64,000 bases of DNA from Nocardia camponoti (GCF_014646135.1 NZ_BMMW01000001.1:1257570-1321569), one strand, 5' to 3'; shown: positions 15,001-25,428, counted from the stretch's first letter. Program-made: numbers and translations. Notes: a model not told the origin generated them from the sequence alone.

Positions 15001-18000
15001 AGTTCGCCGCCAACACTTTCCGCGCGCGCGCGCAGGAGGGTGGCGCGGACAGGGAGGTCGTGGGTCAGGTCGAAGCCCGTGGCAACCAACGCGCGCAGCG
15101 TGGCTGGTAGGGCTTCCGCGTCCACTACCTGCGGGAGTAGGGCCGGGACCGCGCCTACTGCGGGCAGGATTTCGGCGACCGCGCTGCCCGCGACTTCCGG
15201 GTAGCGCGTGCGCAAAACCTCGTGGCGGTCAAGCACGTCGACCAAGGCCGCGTTCAGTGCCGCCACGTCAACGTCGCCGGTCAGACGGACGGCGAGGGGG
15301 ATATTGTCGGTCGCCGAACCCGGGTCGAAGCGGTTCATGAACCACATGCGCTGCTGCGCGGGCGACAGCGGGAGAACGTCGGCGCGCTCACCGGCGACCA
15401 GCGCCGGGCGGCCAATTCCCGTGCCGCGCAACGCCTCCGCCGCAGCGGCCAACGTCGAAACCGTCGCGGTGTCGAACAGTTGGCGCACCGGCACCGCGGT
15501 TTCGAGGTCGGTGCTCAGTCGCGCCATGAGCCGCGTCGCCAACAGCGACGTGCCGCCCAGGTCGAAGAAGTTGTCGTCGCGACCAACGCGCTCAACGCCA
15601 AGTACCTCGGCGAACGCGGCGGCAACCACCTGCTCCGTCGCGGTTTCGGGCGCGCGGTACACGGCAGCTTCGAACACCGGCGCGGGCAGCGCGGCACGGT
15701 CAAGCTTGCCGACCGGCGTCAACGGCACTTCGTCGAGCACGACAACGGCGGCGGGCACCATGTGCGCGGCCAACTGCGCCGCGGCGTGGGCGATGAGGTC
15801 GGCGGGGCCAAGCGCGGCACCGTCGACCGGCACCACATACGACACGAGCACGGTCGCACCCGCGTCGGTGGTGTGCCCGACCGTCGCGGCGAAGTCGACA
15901 GACGGGTGCTTGCCGAGCACGGCGTCGATCTCAGCGAGTTCGATGCGGAAGCCGCGCACCTTCACCTGAAAATCGTTGCGGCCCAGGTAAACCAGTTCAC
16001 CCGCACTGTTCCAGCGCACGAGGTCACCGGTGCGGTACATGCGCTCGCCGACCGCGTACGGGTTGGTGACGAACCGCTCAGCGGTGAGCCCCGGGCGACG
16101 GTGGTAACCGCGTGCCAACTGCGGACCAGCGACGTACAGTTCGCCAGCAACGCCAACCGGCACCGGCCGCAGCCGCTCATCAAGAACGAACTCGGTCGTT
16201 CCTTCAACGGGCGCGCCCAGCGTCACGGCCGAGTCGCCGCGCAGCGGCTCGCTGATGTTGGTGACGATGGTGGTCTCGGTCGGCCCGTACCCGTTACGGA
16301 ACACGAGACCGGGGATCGCGGTGGTCCAGCGCTGCACAAGTTCGACCGGGCACGCCTCACCACCAACGACGACAACGCGCAGGTCAGGAAGGTTTTCCGG
16401 CTGCACGGTCGCGAGCGCGGACGGCGTGATGATCACATGGGTCACCCGCTCCACCCGCAGCAGCTCACCCAGCTCCGCCCCACCGAACACGCCAGCGGGC
16501 GCGATCACCATCGTCGACCCCGCCGTCACGGTGAGCAGGAATTCGGCAATGGAGATATCGAAGGAGGGCGACGCGACATGCAGCACGCGGGCATCAGCGG
16601 CCGCGCGATACCGCTCGGCCTGCACGGGCAGGTACGCGGAAACGGCACTCTGCGGAATGACGACGCCCTTGGGCAGCCCGGTGGTGCCAGAGGTGTAGAT
16701 GACGTAGGCGGGGTCGCGTGAGTCGAGGGCACGGGCGGGAACTTGCGCCGAGTCACCTTGTGCGGCAATGCTTGCCACGCGCGCGTCATCGTCTCGACCA
16801 CCAGCGACCTCGGGGTTCGCGGCGCGAACGGAGTCGTCACCAGCGACTACCTCGTTGAGCAGGCGCCGAGCATCGACGGCTGCCAGCGCAGCACTGTCGA
16901 TCATGTTGTCGCCCAACACAATCCAGTCGACCATCGCAGGCAACGCATCACGCACATCGTCGACCGTGATGCCGACGACCGCGCCCGAATCGCCAAGCAT
17001 GTGGCTGATGCGGTCGGCCGGGTACGTCGGGTCGACCGGCAGGAAAGCCGCGCCCGCGCGCAGCACGCCCCACACCGCCGTCACCGACTCCGCCGAACGC
17101 GGAATGCTCACGGCGACAACATCACCCGGACCAATACCCCGGGAGGCGAGCTGCGAAGCGAGACGCGACGACGCGAGGTCAAGTTCCCCATAGCTCACCG
17201 AGCGACCACGATCCCGCAACGCGACGGCCCTCGGATTGGCGGCTGCTCGCGCGAGAATCTCCGGCAGCGCGGGCGCCGGAACGCTCACCCCACCTGAGCG
17301 CGAAGTCAACTCACCGAACTCATCACCGATGAGCAGCGGCAGATCGGCGACAGCCACCGTCGGCGTCGCGGCAATCGCGGCGAGCAGCCCGGTAAAACGA
17401 CGCACCATCGTCTCGACCGTCGTCGCATCGAAAAGCTCAGTCGCATACGAGAATTCACCAGACAAGCCACGATCATCCGACGATCGCAACGTGACCGACA
17501 GATCGAATTTCTCGACGTCGTACGGCAATTCAACGGCAGCGGCGGTAAGCCCCGGCAGTTCGAACGACGTCTGCGGCAGGTTCAGCAGCGACAGCGCGAC
17601 CTGGAAAAGCGGGTGTCGACCGGCCGAGCGCGGCGGCGCGAGCACCTCAACCAGCCGCTCGAACGGGAGCGTGGTGTGCTCGAACGCGGCGAGGTCACCG
17701 GCGCGGACGCGGTCGAGGAACGCGGTGAACGGCTCGGCCGAACGCACGTCGGTGCGCAGGACGGCGGTGTTGACGAACATGCCAATGACGTCGTCGAGCT
17801 CGGCGGCACCACGACCGGCGACCGGGCTGCCGATCGCGACATCATCCACGCCGGACAGTCGCGCGATCAGCACCGAAAGCGCGGCGTGCAGCACCATGAA
17901 CAGCGTCGCACCCCGGTGCGCCGCAACCGATTCCAGCGCGGCAACAAGTTCCGGGGACAGGGCGAAGTCAACGCGCTGACCGTGCAGCGAGGCGTGGGTA

Positions 18001-20753
18001 GGACGCGGCCGGTCGGTCGGCAGCGACGACTCGTCGGGCAGCCCGGCGAGCGTGTCACGCCAGAACGCGATCTCCTTGCCAGCACGCGAGGTCGCGTCGT
18101 CTTCGGCACCGAGCAACTCGCGCTGCCACAGGGTGTAATCGGCGTACTGCACGGGCAGCGCGGCGAAAACGGGTGCTTCCCCGGCGGTGCGCGCGTAGTA
18201 GGCGGTCATGGTGTCGCGGACGAGCGGTCCGGCCGACCAGCCATCGCTGGAGATGTGGTGGACGACGAAGACGAGCACATGCTCGTCATCAGCGAGGCGC
18301 AGGAGACGCGCGCGCAGCGGCGGGGCAGCGGTGACGTCGAACCCGCCCATGATCTCGCGTTCGAGGACGGACGGAAGTTCTTGCGGCGCAATCGAAATCA
18401 GCTCGAGAACACCGCCAAGCGCCTGCACCGCATCGTCAACCGTCAGGACTTCCTGTGTGCCAACCCCCTCGCGCGCGGGGTACACCGTGCGCAACACCTC
18501 GTGCCGCGCGAGCAGGTCGACAACCGCCGCACGCAGCGCGTCGGTGTCCAACGCGCCGGTCAACCGCACCGCGATCGGGATGTTGTACGCACCGGTCTCA
18601 GTGTCGAAGCGGTTGAGGAACCACATGCGCTGCTGCGCGGGCGACAGCGGAACCACGTCGGGGCGCGGACCAGCGACCAGCGCGGGACGGTCGTCGGCAA
18701 CACCGCCATCGAGCAGTGCGGCAAGCACCGCGACGGTCGGGTTGTCGAAGAAATCGCGCACGTCAACGGCAACGCCGAACTCCGCGCGCAGGCGGGCGAT
18801 CGCGCGGGTGGCGATGAGCGAGTTGCCGCCGAGGCGGAAGAAATCGTCGTCAAGGCCGATCTGTTCGCGCCCGAGCAGGTCAGCGAACAGCGCGGCGACG
18901 CGAAGCTCAGTAGCGCTTTCCGGCGCGCGGTACTCAGCGGCGATGGCACTGAAGTCGGGCGCGGGCAACGCTTTTCGGTCAAGCTTGCCGCTCGCGTTGA
19001 TCGGCATCGCGTCAAGCTGCACCAACAGCGACGGCACCATGTATTCCGGCATCACCGACTTCGCGTGCGCGGCGAGTTCCGAAACCTCAAGCGGCGCACC
19101 GTCAGTCGTGACGAAGTAGCCGACGAGCATCTCGCCAGCGACCGGCTTGTGCAGCACAACCGCCGCGTTGCCAACGCGCGGATGACTCGCCAGCACCGCC
19201 TCGATCTCACCCAGCTCGATCCGCAGCCCGCGCAGCTTCACCTGAAAGTCGGTGCGCCCCAAGTACTCCAGCTCGCCACCGCCAGGAAGCTGGCGAACCA
19301 GGTCACCCGTCCGGTACATCCGCTCGCCGAGCAGTCCGTACGGGTTCGCGACGAACCGGTCGGCTGTGAGCCCCGGTCGCGCGACATACCCACGCGCCAA
19401 CTGCACGCCCGCCAAGTACAGCTCGCCAACCACACCGGCGGGCACTTCATCGAGGTTCTCGTCGAGCACGAGCAGATCGGTGTCGTCGGCGGCGGCACCG
19501 ATCGGCACGGAAACCTCGTCGGCGGCGGTCACCTCGTGCGCGGTGACGTCGACGGCGGCTTCCGTCGGGCCGTACAGGTTATGCAGGGCCGTTGCCGACA
19601 ACTGCCGCAAGCGCGCAGCCGTCGCGGCGGGCAGCGCCTCGCCCGAAGCGAACACCATTCGCAGCGACGACAGGTCGGCGGCGACCTCGGCGAGTTCGGC
19701 GACAAACGCCGCCAACATCGACGGAACGAAGTGCGTGATGGTGACGCGATGCGCGGCGATCAGCGAGGCGAGGTAGGCCGGGTCACCGTGGCGGCCAGGT
19801 TCGGCGACAACGAGTCGCGCGCCAATCTGCAAGGGCCAGAACAACTCCCACACCGAAACGTCGAAGGTGTAGGGCGTCTTCTGCAGGACAACATCGTCGG
19901 CCCGCATGCCGTACATACGCTGACGCCAGTCGAGGTTCGCGACGATCGCCGCGTGCGTGACCGCGACACCCTTCGGCCGACCGGTCGAACCGGAGGTGAA
20001 GATGACGTAGGCGGTGTTGTCCGCCTGCGCGGTCGGGGCGACCTCGGGCGCGTCGACGGACCAGTCGATGTCGTCGGTGCGCAGCAGCGGCGCGTCGGCC
20101 AGGTCGGGGGCGTCGCATTCGCGGGTCACCACGACCACCGGCCGCGCGGTGTCGAGCACGTAGTGCAGCCGCTCAACCGGGTGATCGGGGTCGAGCGGCA
20201 CGTACGCGCCACCCACACGCACGATCGCGTGCACGGCGACGATCAGCTCAAGCGAACGCCGCATCGCCAACCCGACGAGCGATTCGGGCCCAACACCCAA
20301 CTCGCGCAGGCGAGCAGCGAGGATGCGCACCCGCGCGTCGAACGCGGCGTAGGTGAGGGTCTGGCCGTCGAACTCCACCGCGACCGCGTCCGGCGACAAC
20401 GCCGCCTGGTCAAGGAACCGGTCAACGAGCGTGGGCATGCCCGCTACGGCTTCCACCCCAAGCGCGGCCATCGCGTCGGCGGCTAGCTCGCCAATGAGCC
20501 GCCCAAACGCGCCTTCCTCAGCTTCGATGGCCGTCGGGAAGATCTCGGCAAGCACCACCTGGACGAGCGTTTCGGCATCGAGCACACCACCGGTGAGTTC
20601 CGCGGTCGCGGTCAGGCGAGCGTCGAGGTCGCCGTATGCGAGCGCGACGCCATCGAAGGAAACCGCGATCCGCGCGGGTTCGATCATCGCGACCGTCGCC
20701 ACCAGCGCTGCCAACTGCTCGATTTCCGCGCGCGCCCCAGTGGTGTTGGACAT
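1..20753 (-). CDS. Giant non-ribosomal peptide synthetase, 3' end outside window (at least 6,917 residues)
   Basis: The frame starting at ATG 20753 stays open to base 1; it is in phase with an A3 core motif (TSGSTG) both at about 19997 and at about 390, so this is one protein. Approximate layout by base position, 5' to 3': A1 20385-18985, T1 Ser at 18821, C1 18640-17350 (HHISSDG at 18260), A2 17290-15710, T2 15620-15480 (LGGTSL), C2 15390-14010 (HHIAGDG), A3 13890-12360, T3 12290-12130, C3 12060-10760 (HHIAADG), A4 10630-9110, T4 9020-8880, C4 8800-7520 (HHIAADG), A5 7430-5740, T5 5650-5490, C5 5430-4170 (HHISADA), A6 4120-2540, T6 Ser at 2396, C6 2230-960 (HHISSDG), A7 900 to edge. A3-motif spacing of 3.2-3.4 kb leaves no room for epimerisation domains. 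The protein opens with an A domain, not a starter C domain. AAAGG lies 12 bases before the ATG. No thioesterase or MbtH-like gene is visible here. The product is unknown. Confidence 0.97.
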   Translation of the reverse strand, partial: MSNTTGARAEIEQLAALVATVAMIEPARIAVSFDGVALAYGDLDARLTATAELTGGVLDAETLVQVVLAEIFPTAIEAEEGAFGRLIGELAADAMAALGVEAVAGMPTLVDRFLDQAALSPDAVAVEFDGQTLTYAAFDARVRILAARLRELGVGPESLVGLAMRRSLELIVAVHAIVRVGGAYVPLDPDHPVERLHYVLDTARPVVVVTRECDAPDLADAPLLRTDDIDWSVDAPEVAPTAQADNTAYVIFTSGSTGRPKGVAVTHAAIVANLDWRQRMYGMRADDVVLQKTPYTFDVSVWELFWPLQIGARLVVAEPGRHGDPAYLASLIAAHRVTITHFVPSMLAAFVAELAEVAADLSSLRMVFASGEALPAATAARLRQLSATALHNLYGPTEAAVDVTAHEVTAADEVSVPIGAAADDTDLLVLDENLDEVPAGVVGELYLAGVQLARGYVARPGLTADRFVANPYGLLGERMYRTGDLVRQLPGGGELEYLGRTDFQVKLRGLRIELGEIEAVLASHPRVGNAAVVLHKPVAGEMLVGYFVTTDGAPLEVSELAAHAKSVMPEYMVPSLLVQLDAMPINASGKLDRKALPAPDFSAIAAEYRAPESATELRVAALFADLLGREQIGLDDDFFRLGGNSLIATRAIARLRAEFGVAVDVRDFFDNPTVAVLAALLDGGVADDRPALVAGPRPDVVPLSPAQQRMWFLNRFDTETGAYNIPIAVRLTGALDTDALRAAVVDLLARHEVLRTVYPAREGVGTQEVLTVDDAVQALGGVLELISIAPQELPSVLEREIMGGFDVTAAPPLRARLLRLADDEHVLVFVVHHISSDGWSAGPLVRDTMTAYYARTAGEAPVFAALPVQYADYTLWQRELLGAEDDATSRAGKEIAFWRDTLAGLPDESSLPTDRPRPTHASLHGQRVDFALSPELVAALESVAAHRGATLFMVLHAALSVLIARLSGVDDVAIGSPVAGRGAAELDDVIGMFVNTAVLRTDVRSAEPFTAFLDRVRAGDLAAFEHTTLPFERLVEVLAPPRSAGRHPLFQVALSLLNLPQTSFELPGLTAAAVELPYDVEKFDLSVTLRSSDDRGLSGEFSYATELFDATTVETMVRRFTGLLAAIAATPTVAVADLPLLIGDEFGELTSRSGGVSVPAPALPEILARAAANPRAVALRDRGRSVSYGELDLASSRLASQLASRGIGPGDVVAVSIPRSAESVTAVWGVLRAGAAFLPVDPTYPADRISHMLGDSGAVVGITVDDVRDALPAMVDWIVLGDNMIDSAALAAVDARRLLNEVVAGDDSVRAANPEVAGGRDDDARVASIAAQGDSAQVPARALDSRDPAYVIYTSGTTGLPKGVVIPQSAVSAYLPVQAERYRAAADARVLHVASPSFDISIAEFLLTVTAGSTMVIAPAGVFGGAELGELLRVERVTHVIITPSALATVQPENLPDLRVVVVGGEACPVELVQRWTTAIPGLVFRNGYGPTETTIVTNISEPLRGDSAVTLGAPVEGTTEFVLDERLRPVPVGVAGELYVAGPQLARGYHRRPGLTAERFVTNPYAVGERMYRTGDLVRWNSAGELVYLGRNDFQVKVRGFRIELAEIDAVLGKHPSVDFAATVGHTTDAGATVLVSYVVPVDGAALGPADLIAHAAAQLAAHMVPAAVVVLDEVPLTPVGKLDRAALPAPVFEAAVYRAPETATEQVVAAAFAEVLGVERVGRDDNFFDLGGTSLLATRLMARLSTDLETAVPVRQLFDTATVSTLAAAAEALRGTGIGRPALVAGERADVLPLSPAQQRMWFMNRFDPGSATDNIPLAVRLTGDVDVAALNAALVDVLDRHEVLRTRYPEVAGSAVAEILPAVGAVPALLPQVVDAEALPATLRALVATGFDLTHDLPVRATLLRARAESVGGELDNGARGTAETFASKIPDDQASSQSTAAPSGAAGLSGVHTTGLSGEPRSVASEYVLVLVLHHIAGDGFSFGPLIRDVLTAYSARMSGGVPGWAPLDVQYVDYALWQHAVLGDDSDAESLAAQQVAYWRDTLAGAPEQLELPTDRVRPAFASRQGGLHRLELDASTHAALAEFARAHGVTVFMAAHAVFAVLLARLSATTDISVGTPVAGRGDRALDDLVGMFVNTLVLRTEINPAESFADLLARVRDIDIAAFGNADVPFERLVDAIDPVRSTARNPLFQVMLSLNEATPTRVELPNLAVDGLDLPTGIAKFDLELTLTEQRDESGSPAGISGAFLFATDLFDASTIAAFATRFTRLLTAALTNPAQPVGDAPMLDAAEVADAVVAHNDTAIDYAPATLPDLLFAQVAATPTAVAVRVDAPDSTTPGATYQDFSNKVSQLARHLITLGAAPGTTVAVAVRRGLDQLVAIHAVLATGAAYVPVDPDHPADRTEYVLALTTPIAVLTSDIAAARGHDGTTINLATLDLTDVSTAPITNQDRRVPLHPDHLAYILFTSGSTGKPKGVAVSHRAVANQVRWLQSAYPLTGGDVVFQKTPFTFDASVWELVWPITAGAQLLIATPDGHADPAYLAEATARNGVTVVQYVPSVLAAVMNEGPQGDSLTKVFVGGEALSADLAAAVRAQTGATVINLYGPTETTIQVTTHEVVESTGSAPIGLPVANSRVYVLDSRLHPVPHGVAGELYVAGAQLADGYAARPDLTAERFVASPWGTGERLYRTGDLVAWRATETGTALHYLGRTDFQVKLRGLRIEPAEIETALLSVAGITRAAVLVRDNQLVAYVVGEAETTVLSGAVAAALPSYMVPSAYVFLPAFPLNASGKLDRAALPAPEFTPTEFREPATETERAVANTFAGVLGIDQVGLDDDFFALGGNSLLATQVAARIGVAVDAKVPVRALFEASTVEGLAARVEQARGTGSRRGPVAGVRPERIPLSPAQQRMWFLQRFEPESTAYLIPVAMRLSGDLNVDALRNALGDLIARHETLRTIYPEFDGVATQLVTDAFTPDLPVAETTIDEVPSAVAAALSRGFDITTEVPVRAALLKLAPTEHVLVLVVHHIAADGWSLGPLTRDLVTAYAARNAGHHPQLPPLAVHYADYALWQTTDLGSVADTTSPLANQLTYWTERLAGLPDALTVAADRRRPLVASNRGATTLARIDADTHRGIDKLAKATRTSTFMVLHAALSVLLARLAGATDIAVGTPVAGRGHRELDDLVGMFVNTLVLRAEVAPDQTFADLLAQVRDTDLDAFDHADVPFEYLVDALNPARSQAYSPLYQVSLALQNKRVSAFELPGLTLSAVDLPDAPIETDLDFTFVDTYAANGDAAGLDLELRYATDLFDADTVTGFADMLARLLSAAVADPRLPVGELPLLAEETATTLVTANNGPVIDLQAYLANLGVADATVGHFLDATAQRHPDGVAVRCEGEQLTYRELAAASNRVARALIACGVGPEIPVAVALPRGIDLLVILHGVFIAGGVYVPIDPVQPVDRINSVIEQSGPRLLIAADPAALTHLDAVRATTESVHFAASSRAGLPVFSAAQLLATPASSAPVADAERLAALHPEQPAYVLFTSGSTGKPKGVQVTHRGLVNELSWVCGEYGLTSDDRMLQRAALTFDVSMGELLAPSLVGATVVLSRAGGHLDLAYQAQVLREERITFVEFVPSVLAALLAEDLGDALADLRMLHVGGEELPPALAAAVLEVTNAEVHNTYGPTEAAICATGHAVTAPIDPVEMPIGRPCWNTRAYVLDSRLHPVAPGVAGELYLAGDQLARGYLGRPDLTSDRFVADPFGVPGDRMYRTGDLVRRNRAGELIYLGRNDFQVKIRGLRIELGEIEAALNDAAGVTHAVVLPVTGPDGRDTLVAYIGGDVAEADVRAHVAARVPAYMVPAHFVVLDTIPLNSAGKLDRKALPVPDLSATSTYVAPRPGAETVVAGVISELLSLDRVGAADDFFAVGGNSLLAMRLIARVNAALGSALEVRDVFDASTVAELAARAGEPADALPALVAGPRPDRIPLSLAQTRMWLLNRIDPDSAVYTLPIALRLIGDLDLGALRAALRDVLDRHEALRTVYPEDAVGPVQVVLPVDQVMPDLTIVDATENELVDAVRGLVGAGFDLAARPPLRAGVLRRVEADATEHVIVLAIHHIAADGVSTGPLARDLVTAYLARRDGNAPSWTPLAVQYPDFTLWQHEVLGDASDPTSRLARQLDHWRTELADLAPVLELATDRPRQAARTGLGASIDFDVPADLVAGIAELARRHGVSPFMVVHAVFALTLSRSGAGDDIAVGTPIAGRSDAALDDLVGMFVNTLVLRTGVDASKGFADLLAEVRAADLRAFDNADLPFERLVDELNPVRSTAYSPIVQVMLAFEHREDTSVDLPGLTVAEFEMPATTTQFDLSLAINEIVDADGAPAIRGWLRYATDLFDETTVADLGTRFTRLLAAVIADDTAPIGDLSLLDAADVAQLARWNNTFVPGDPNATLVSMFAAQAARTPDSIALDFEGATLTYRAFAGRVARLARWLINEGVGAETVVGVGFRRGFDLLVAIYAVQAAGAAYLPLDGDHPADRIAHVLDTARPVCVLAGPEFPSLPGVVDLSAIDLSTFADTPVTDAERLRPLRSADLAYVLFTSGSTGKPKGVAVTHAAIVNRLVWMQDAYQLTGDDVVLQKTPITFDVSVWELFWPLQIGATLVVARPDGHRDPAYLADVIARARVGVAHFVPSMLAAFLAEPRAAEAVSLRQVFASGEALPAADAQRLRALIPGVAVHNLYGPTEAAVDVSFHEVTDADNLTVPIGAPVANTALHVLDARLRPVPVGVPGELYLAGVQLARGYLSRPDITADRFVANPLGEPGERMYRTGDLVIRTRTGELEYLGRTDFQVKLRGLRIELGEIEAVLTALPEVERAVVTVRDDGTGDYLAAYVVPTAPSGVSEATSAEGVAAAADTAAERGALAASADAGRDAAGSDAATANTVAGTANTEGGKPEPVDAPGVSTVTLDIDLDNVRAHAQRALPAYMVPTAFVVLNQFPVNASGKLDRRALPAPEVTTREFRDPATESEQLVAIVFADVLGVDQVGADDGFFELGGNSLIATRVVSRLGAALNRQVPLAWLFEAPSVAELAARIDADDTAARRIPLVAGARPARIPLSPAQQRLWFLNRFDPESASYNVPIAVRLTGELDVDALSAAVTDLVARHEILRTYYPETVDGPVQEILSTDETGIALVVRDIDPVNVLANVTALAATAFDVTTAAPWQVVLYRLTGDEAVLALVVHHISADASSIPPLVGDLMTAYLARREGAAPQWAPLPIQYADYALWQRAVLGDENDPTSVSARQVDFWRTELAGVPDELALPFDRQRPANRGLAGGTVPFTLDATTHTRLTELARESGATLFMVVHTAFAALLGRLSGSADITVGTPVAGRGEAGIDNLIGMFVNTLVFRTRLMPGESFQQLLARQRATDLAVFANADVPFERLVDVLDPPRSTARHPLFQVGFSFQNFDRAELELPGITVSALDTTDEQSQFDLHLIVSDNYADNGTAAGMGGVLTFARDVFDVETARAIGARLERLLTSVAEAPRTSLDAFELLAPAEREQVLVEWNATEYPVVNTVPLLARFEEQVALRPDSVALIFEGTELTYAEFAARVHQLARWLIAEGVGPDVIVTIAMRRSVDLVVAMYAIVAAGGAYLPVDPDHPADRIAMVLETATPALVLTTDRDAFTASDFRTVSVDSLALSEYSSLEVTDAERVAPLRGDNLAYVLFTSGSTGKPKGVAITHEAIGNQLAWLNDYFAITEADSYLQKTAVTFDVSLWGYFAPLAVGARIVLATPDGHRDPEYLAELIATHQVTITDFVPSMLDTFAGHVTREQLTSLRVVLAIGEALTPETVAAFGAHSDATVYNTYGPTEAAVSVTVWPGDDTSIGGTSVPIGVPEWNTQVYVLDTRLRPVAPGVAGELYLAGDQLARGYLRRPDLSADRFVANPLGTPGGRMYRTGDLVRWTRDGVLVYLGRIDFQVKFRGQRIELGDIESALRGNAAVSNAAVLVVASPTGDRLVGYVVPVPGASPAPADLRAAAATVLPSYMVPEVVVVLDEFPLNTSGKLDRKALPAPEFVGRPFRAPVTPVEIAVASTFAEVLEQAEVGLDDDFFELGGNSLVATRVAARLGAALATRVPVRALFETSTVADLAAALAGTAGAGGRRPLVAGPRPAPIPLSAAQQRMWLLNRLDPESAAYNIPIAVRLTGSDVDPAALAAAVADVLDRHEVLRTAYPMVDGEGTQAIWNIVPTPVVETVDPVALPGLVAAEVSRGFDVTAAPPVRVRILVTGPDEVVLVVVVHHISSDGFSAGPLLADTAQAYFARHAGTAPSWTPLAVQYADYTLWQREILGDAADAESLVSRQTAFWRDALADLPAVLELPLDRPRPAVASQRGAVVETVVPAEVWGRVSAASRAHDATEFMVAHTALAALLARLSGGDDIAIGTPVAGRGDAALDALVGMFVNTLVLRLGVDPTASFAELLARARSVDLNAFEHADLPFERLVDALDPVRSTAHTPLFQVMLAFQNMGATTQELSVGDVTVSGIDLAGAVARFDLDLVLTAADDGGQLVTLTYATDLFDASTADRIISGYVAMLTAIATAPATRVGDVDLFTAKDRTALELWHDTSTARSLEVLSAAFDRQVAATPTAIAVNAEETSLTYREFSIRVNSLARLLIRRGVGPDTPVAVAARRSIDQLIAVYAVLAAGGVYVPVDSDQPAERIARILGLARPALVLTTLAEAGELSVDTAVDVLAVDDLDLGGYAAGPIVDGERIEPLRPEHTAYVIFTSGSTGLPKGVAVTHRAIVNQLAWFAGKFGIGGDDTVLHKTPVTFDASIWELLLPLRVGASLVLARPGGHGDPTYLADLIATRGVTTAQFAPTLLAAYVAEPAARRASLRRVFAGGEALSADLAQRVRA

Positions 20754-20942
20754 ATCGCAGTGCTGCCTTTCGCAAAATCTTCAAACAACGCCCCGCAGCG
20801 GCGGGACAGGGAAACGCGACCGGATGAGGCCTCGATAGGCGAACAAACGCCAGCTACTACCCGGTTATCTCCCGACCTCCATCACCAACTGACGACACCC
20901 AACACACGTACGCCCACAGGCAACTGAAGCGTATTCGTTTCG

Positions 20943-20969
20943 ATAATAAACCGGACCAGATTGCGTCAA
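20943..20969 (-). promoter_or_regulatory. Candidate sigma70-type promoter of the synthetase gene
   Basis: Within the 508-base gap between pnp and the synthetase, the minus strand carries TTGACG (20969-20964) and TATTAT (20948-20943) with a 15-base spacer; TTATCG, two bases further on, would give 17. It lies about 190 bases before the start codon in a locally AT-richer patch. Nothing resembling an iron box is seen. The rest of the gap (20754-21210) holds no convincing gene. This is motif reading only. Confidence 0.3.
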
Positions 20970-21210
20970 AATCTCGGTCAGTTGACCACGATTTGCGCGT
21001 CCGATTCGGTCGCAGCAACCCGGGGGTTTACCCCGAAACAACCGACGCGCCGACTCCAAAGCTGATGCGCGGCGCGGAGGCGCATGAGCGTGTCGTCGGC
21101 GCGGGGAGGCGCTGTGTCGGGCAACACTAGGACAACAAAGGTTGCATCATCGTTGCGTGCCCGTGATGCAGACCACTTTACTGCGTATCGGGCGCGGGAA
21201 CAAAACGAAC

Positions 21211-21237
21211 AGCGCCCCGGACCAGGTCCGGGGCGCT
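21211..21237 (-). terminator. Intrinsic terminator of pnp
   Basis: A perfect 12-bp GC-rich stem with a 3-base loop lies 25 bases after the pnp stop. On the minus strand it is followed by GTTCGTTTTGTT. It should separate pnp transcription from the synthetase gene. Confidence 0.8.
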
Positions 21238-21261
21238 GCGAGTCTGGCTGACTACCGCTGA

Positions 21262-23544
21262 TTACTCAGCGACGGTCTCGGAAACCTCGACGGCTTCGGC
21301 GGGAGCCTCAGCGGCCGCGTCGCCATCTTCGACCGGGACCAGCGAGATCTTGCCTCGGTTGTCGATGTCGGCGATCTCAACGCGCAGCTTGTCGCCCACG
21401 TTGACCACGTCTTCAACCTTGGCGACGCGCTTGCCGTTGCCCAGCTTCGAGATGTGGACCAAACCGTCGCGGCCCGGCAGGAGCGAAACGAACGCGCCGA
21501 AGGCGGTGGTCTTGACGACCGTGCCGAGGAAGCGCTCGCCGACCTTGGGCAGCTGCGGGTTGGCGATGGCGTTGATCGCGTCGATCGCGGCCTGGGCCGA
21601 CGGGCCGTCGGTCGCACCGACGAACACGGTGCCGTCATCTTCGATGGAGATGTTGGCGCCGGTGTCCTCGGTGATCTGGTTGATCGTCTTGCCCTTGGGC
21701 CCGATGACCTCGCCGATCTTGTCGACCGGGATCTTGATGGCCGTGACGCGCGGGGCGTACGGGCTCATCTCATCCGGGTCGGCGATGGCTTCGGCCATCA
21801 CGTCGAGGATCGTGGTGCGGGCGTCGTGCGCCTGGTTGAGCGCACCGGCGAGCACCTGCGACGGGATGCCGTCGAGTTTGGTGTCGAGCTGCAGCGCGGT
21901 GACGAAGTCGCGCGTTCCGGCGACCTTGAAGTCCATGTCGCCGAACGCGTCTTCGGCGCCAAGGATGTCGGTGAGGGCCACGTAGCGGACCTCATCCTCA
22001 CCCTTGTCGTTGGTGACGGTGTCGGAAACGAGACCCATCGCGATACCCGCGACCGGCGCCTTCAGCGGCACACCGGCGTTGAGCAGCGACAGCGTGGACG
22101 CGCAGACCGAGCCCATCGAGGTAGAACCGTTGGAGCCCAACGCTTCCGAGACCTGACGGATGGCGTACGGGAACTCTTCCTGCGACGGCAGCACCGGAAC
22201 AAGCGCACGCTCAGCGAGTGCGCCGTGGCCGATTTCGCGACGCTTCGGCGAACCGACGCGACCGGTCTCACCGGTGGAGAACGGCGGGAAGTTGTAATGG
22301 TGCATGTAGCGCTTGGTGGTCTCCGGGCCGAGCGAGTCGACCTGCTGAGCCATCTTCACCATGTCGAGGGTGGTGACGCCCATGATCTGGGTCTCGCCAC
22401 GCTCGAACAACGCCGAACCGTGGGCGCGCGGAATCACGTCGACCTCGGCGGAAAGCTCACGGATGTCGGCAAGACCACGACCGTCGATACGGAAACCGTC
22501 GGTCAGAATGCGCTGGCGCACAAGCTTTTTGGTGACCGAGCGGAACGCGGCACCCAGTTCCTTCTCACGACCGGCGAAGTCCTCGCCCAGTCGCGCGAGC
22601 ACGTCGGCCTTGATCTGGTCGATCTTGGCTTCGCGATCCTGCTTGTCGGCGATCGACAGCGCCTCGTTCAGCTCACGCTTGGCGGTGCCTTCGACAGCCT
22701 CGAACACATCGGGGCCGTACGGCGGGAACAGCGGGAATTCCTCGGTGGGCTTCGCGGCGAGCGCGGCGAGGTCGGCCTGGGCGCGCACGAGGCGGGCGAT
22801 GAACGGCTTGGCCGCTTCCAGACCCTCGGCGACGACAGCCTCGGTCGGCGCGGTGGCGCCGCCTTCGACGAGCGCGATGACCTTCTCGGTGGCCTCGGCT
22901 TCGACCATCATGATGGCGACGTCGCCGGTGTCGGTGACGCGGCCAGCGACGACCATGTCGAACGTGGCGTCTTCGAGCTGCTCAACGGTCGGGAACGCGA
23001 CCCACTGGCTGCCGATCAGCGCGACGCGAACGCCGCCGATCGGGCCGGAGAACGGCAGGCCAGCAAGCTGGGTGGACGCCGACGCCGCGTTGATCGCGAC
23101 CACGTCGTACAGGTCGGCCGGGTCAAGCGACAGCACGGTGACGACGACCTGGATCTCGTTGCGGAGACCGTCAACGAAGGTGGGACGAAGCGGCCGGTCG
23201 ATCAGGCGACAGGTAAGGATCGCGTCGGTGGAAGGACGACCTTCGCGACGGAAGAACGAGCCGGGGATGCGACCCGCGGCGTACATGCGCTCTTCAACGT
23301 CGACCGTGAGCGGGAAGAAGTCGAAGTGATCCTTGGGGTGCTTACCGGCGGTGGTCGCCGAAAGCAGCATGGTCTCGTCGTCAAGGTAAGCGGCGACCGA
23401 GCCTGCGGCCTGCCTGGCGAGACGGCCAGTCTCAAACCGGATGGTGCGGGTGCCGAAGTCACCGTTGTCGATCAGGGCGACCGATTCGAAAACTCCGGGT
23501 TCGACCTCAACCGCGGTCGAAGGGCGTTCAGTTGTCTGCGTCAT
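21262..23544 (-). CDS. pnp: Polyribonucleotide nucleotidyltransferase (PNPase / GpsI)
   Basis: Phosphorolytic 3'-to-5' exoribonuclease and RNA polymerase of mRNA decay, normally a homotrimer in the cytoplasm. The 760-residue protein has two RNase PH-like halves (first half includes the conserved [16 protein letters not shown] stretch near residue 80; second half includes [17 protein letters not shown]), a KH domain at about 608-660 with IGPKGK, and an S1 domain at about 669-738 followed by a short acidic Ala/Glu tail. Length is normal for actinobacteria. It lies downstream of rpsO as in many bacteria and has its own terminator. In M. tuberculosis the next gene is recalled to be the peptidase gene pepR; here the synthetase occupies that place. 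Confidence 0.98.
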   Translation of the reverse strand: MTQTTERPSTAVEVEPGVFESVALIDNGDFGTRTIRFETGRLARQAAGSVAAYLDDETMLLSATTAGKHPKDHFDFFPLTVDVEERMYAAGRIPGSFFRREGRPSTDAILTCRLIDRPLRPTFVDGLRNEIQVVVTVLSLDPADLYDVVAINAASASTQLAGLPFSGPIGGVRVALIGSQWVAFPTVEQLEDATFDMVVAGRVTDTGDVAIMMVEAEATEKVIALVEGGATAPTEAVVAEGLEAAKPFIARLVRAQADLAALAAKPTEEFPLFPPYGPDVFEAVEGTAKRELNEALSIADKQDREAKIDQIKADVLARLGEDFAGREKELGAAFRSVTKKLVRQRILTDGFRIDGRGLADIRELSAEVDVIPRAHGSALFERGETQIMGVTTLDMVKMAQQVDSLGPETTKRYMHHYNFPPFSTGETGRVGSPKRREIGHGALAERALVPVLPSQEEFPYAIRQVSEALGSNGSTSMGSVCASTLSLLNAGVPLKAPVAGIAMGLVSDTVTNDKGEDEVRYVALTDILGAEDAFGDMDFKVAGTRDFVTALQLDTKLDGIPSQVLAGALNQAHDARTTILDVMAEAIADPDEMSPYAPRVTAIKIPVDKIGEVIGPKGKTINQITEDTGANISIEDDGTVFVGATDGPSAQAAIDAINAIANPQLPKVGERFLGTVVKTTAFGAFVSLLPGRDGLVHISKLGNGKRVAKVEDVVNVGDKLRVEIADIDNRGKISLVPVEDGDAAAEAPAEAVEVSETVAE

Positions 23545-23796
23545 ATTTCTCTCTCAACCTCTCGTCTCGTCGGCGCGCTTGGCCTGCCCTCGTAGCGAGG
23601 CGTCGCGTACCGACTGTCGTCAGTCGTGGGAGTTCCCGGCCCCGTTCGTCGTGGAGGCGGCCGTCGATTGAAGCCGGGCGGCGAGCACAACTCGCCGCCG
23701 CCAGGCCACTACCGAAGACCGACGCCACGCGGGTTGGAACACCCACGGCTGTCACACGTTGTTCGTGTCGGGAACCCGTTGGTCCCCGAAAACACA

Positions 23797-23838
23797 AATA
23801 GCCAACAGCGAGAAGCATACTTCTCGCTGTTGGCTATT
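23797..23838 (-). terminator. Perfect 19-bp hairpin between rpsO and pnp (terminator or RNase III-type site)
   Basis: Arms 23797-23815 and 23820-23838 are exact reverse complements around a 4-base loop. Reading the minus strand it lies about 100 bases after rpsO and is followed by TGTGTTTTC, a plausible though short U-tract. In Escherichia coli the rpsO-pnp leader hairpin is cut by RNase III and used for PNPase autoregulation; an analogous role here is inference. Confidence 0.7.
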
Positions 23839-23861
23839 AGGTCACGGCCTTAGGTCACGGC
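23837..23861. repeat. Short tandem direct repeat, two copies of TTAGGTCACGGC
   Basis: Exact 12-base copies at 23837-23848 and 23850-23861, between the perfect hairpin and the CRISPR-like repeat. Function unknown; it could be a duplication scar or a protein-binding site in the pnp leader. Confidence 0.5.
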
Positions 23862-23879
23862 TTCGAATAGATCGGGCGA

Positions 23880-23907
23880 GGCTCATCCCCGCGAGCGCGG
23901 GGAGCAC
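23880..23907 (-). repeat. Solitary 28-base sequence resembling a type I-E CRISPR repeat
   Basis: On the minus strand this reads GTGCTCCCCGCG at the 5' side, a CT centre, then CGCGGGGATGAGCC at the 3' side. Its length, GTGCTCCCC start, GGGGATGAGCC end and internal 7-bp palindrome agree with the type I-E repeats remembered from many actinobacteria. The positions one repeat-plus-spacer unit away on either side hold no second copy, and no cas gene is in the window. It sits 31 bases after the rpsO stop. It may be a relic, an isolated repeat unit or a chance hairpin. Confidence 0.55.
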
Positions 23908-23938
23908 GATTACCCGACCGCAGCCGTGCTGGGCCATA

Positions 23939-24208
23939 TTACCGACGCAGGCCGAGGCGCTCGATGAGCGAACGGTAGCGCGCGATGTCATTGGCCTGCA
24001 GGTACTTCGACAGGCGACGACGACGACCGATCAGGGCCAGCAGGCCGTGGCGGGTGTGGTGGTCGTGCTTGTGGGTCTTGAGGTGCTCGGTCAGGTCCGA
24101 GATCCGCTTCGACAGCAGCGCGATCTGCGCCTCCGGCGAGCCGGTGTCGGTGGGGTGAAGACCGTATTCGGCGAGGATCGCCGACTTCTGCTCAGTGGTC
24201 AGGGCCAT
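23939..24208 (-). CDS. rpsO: 30S ribosomal protein S15
   Basis: An 89-residue protein, the usual S15 length, with the typical MALTTEQK start and the conserved [21 protein letters not shown] and [12 protein letters not shown] segments. S15 binds 16S rRNA early in assembly of the small-subunit platform. The frame extends upstream to 24286, but ATG 24208 is chosen because AAGGAG lies 9-10 bases before it and it matches the family start. It lies between ribF and pnp on the same strand. Confidence 0.97.
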   Translation of the reverse strand: MALTTEQKSAILAEYGLHPTDTGSPEAQIALLSKRISDLTEHLKTHKHDHHTRHGLLALIGRRRRLSKYLQANDIARYRSLIERLGLRR

Positions 24209-24341
24209 GTGGCTCGACTCCTTGTTTTTCAGTCCGCGCTCGAAGTGCCGGTTACCCGGAGCGGGCGCCACCGCGGACCGCAGCAAACCCGAAGAGCCAC
24301 TTTACGCGATTGTGACGCCGTGCCCGAAATCGGGGTCGCGG

Positions 24342-25325
24342 TTAGGCGCGCTCGGTGGCAGCGTCGGCCTCGGCGAGGATTTCACGCGCTTTCGCCACGT
24401 CACGGCCCATTTCTTCGACAAGCTCGTCGACGGAGTCGAACTTGCGCATGCCGCGCACCTGCTCGACGAAGTCGACGGCGACGTGCTCGCCGTACAGGTC
24501 GGCGTCGGCGTCGATAACGAAGGCTTCGACCGTGCGCGCCCGACCGGAGAACGTGGGGTTGGTGCCGACCGAGATCGCGGCCATCGCGCGCTTACCCGGC
24601 ACGACAGTCCCGAGCGCGGGACCGGGGTCGAGGACGGTGAACCAGCCCGCGTACACGCCGTCGGCGGGGATGCCAGCGTGCATCGGCGGGGCGATGTTGG
24701 CGGTGGGAAAGCCCAGCTCGCGACCGCGTTTGTCGCCGTGGACGACAACACCTTCGACGCGATGCGGGCGGCCGAGCGCCTCTGCGGCCGCGGCCATGTC
24801 GCCCGCGTCGACGCACGCGCGAATATAGGTGGAAGAGAAGGTGACCGCGTGCTCGCCAAGCAGCGTGACGCCGTCGACGGCGAAGCCGAACCGCTCCCCC
24901 AGCTCGCGCATGGTGTCGACGGTGCCCGCCGCTTTTTTGCCGAAGGTGAAGTTGTCACCAACGACAACCTCACTCACGTGCAGTCGCTCAACGAGCAGGT
25001 CGTCCACGTATTCCGACGGGGTGAGCTTCATAAACTCATGCGTGAACGGCATCACGCAGAACACGTCGATGCCCAGCTCTTCGGCGAGTTCCGCGCGACG
25101 GGTGAGCGTGGTGAGCTGGGCGGGATGCGAACCGGGCCGCACGACTTCCATCGGGTGCGGGTCGAACGTCATCAGCACGGCAGGGACGTCTCGTTCCTTC
25201 GCCGCCGCGACCGCGCGACTGATGAGTTGCGCGTGCCCGCGATGCACGCCGTCGAACACGCCGATGGTAAGGACGCAGCGTCCCCAATCAGCGGGGACCT
25301 CGTCGAGACTTCGCCACCTCTGCAC
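24342..25325 (-). CDS. ribF: Bifunctional riboflavin kinase / FAD synthetase
   Basis: Makes FMN from riboflavin and then FAD, using ATP. The N-terminal adenylyltransferase domain shows TIGVFDGVHRGH and MTFDPHP; the C-terminal flavokinase domain shows GRELGFPTAN and the later VEAFVIDADADLYGEHV. GTG 25325 (VQRWRSLDEVPADWG) is chosen because it matches the family start and gives 327 residues, the normal length. The frame runs on to 25607 but that part would overlap the divergent regulator gene and is not family-like. No strong ribosome-binding site is visible. Confidence 0.95.
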   Translation of the reverse strand: MQRWRSLDEVPADWGRCVLTIGVFDGVHRGHAQLISRAVAAAKERDVPAVLMTFDPHPMEVVRPGSHPAQLTTLTRRAELAEELGIDVFCVMPFTHEFMKLTPSEYVDDLLVERLHVSEVVVGDNFTFGKKAAGTVDTMRELGERFGFAVDGVTLLGEHAVTFSSTYIRACVDAGDMAAAAEALGRPHRVEGVVVHGDKRGRELGFPTANIAPPMHAGIPADGVYAGWFTVLDPGPALGTVVPGKRAMAAISVGTNPTFSGRARTVEAFVIDADADLYGEHVAVDFVEQVRGMRKFDSVDELVEEMGRDVAKAREILAEADAATERA

Positions 25326-25428
25326 AGAGCGAAGCCTACGCAAAACGCCCCGCGAACAGAATTCCGGCGTGCGCTCCTGACGGCGGGTCTGACCGTGGCA
25401 CGCCGACGGTGTCCGCTGCCGATGTGTG

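Noticed and set aside
17613..20486. 957-codon plus-strand frame (and similar 666-codon frame at 408-2408)
   Set aside because: Same reason: antisense to A1-C1 and to C6-A7 of the synthetase, low-complexity translation, no ribosome-binding site or family resemblance.
1..20753. Siderophore synthetase interpretation based on the Ser and Orn-like codes
   Set aside because: No iron box, hydroxylase, salicylate/DHB genes or siderophore transport genes are visible in the window; the codes alone do not justify it.
20865..21059. 64-codon minus-strand frame in the gap before the synthetase, as a possible leader peptide or MbtH-like gene
   Set aside because: It overlaps the candidate promoter, has no ribosome-binding site and does not resemble MbtH proteins.
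21454..23595. 713-codon plus-strand frame opposite pnp
   Set aside because: The minus-strand frame is unmistakable PNPase with KH and S1 domains; the plus frame has no recognisable content.
23880..23907. A true CRISPR array at this position
   Set aside because: No second repeat is found at one repeat-plus-spacer distance on either side, so it is listed only as a solitary repeat-like unit.
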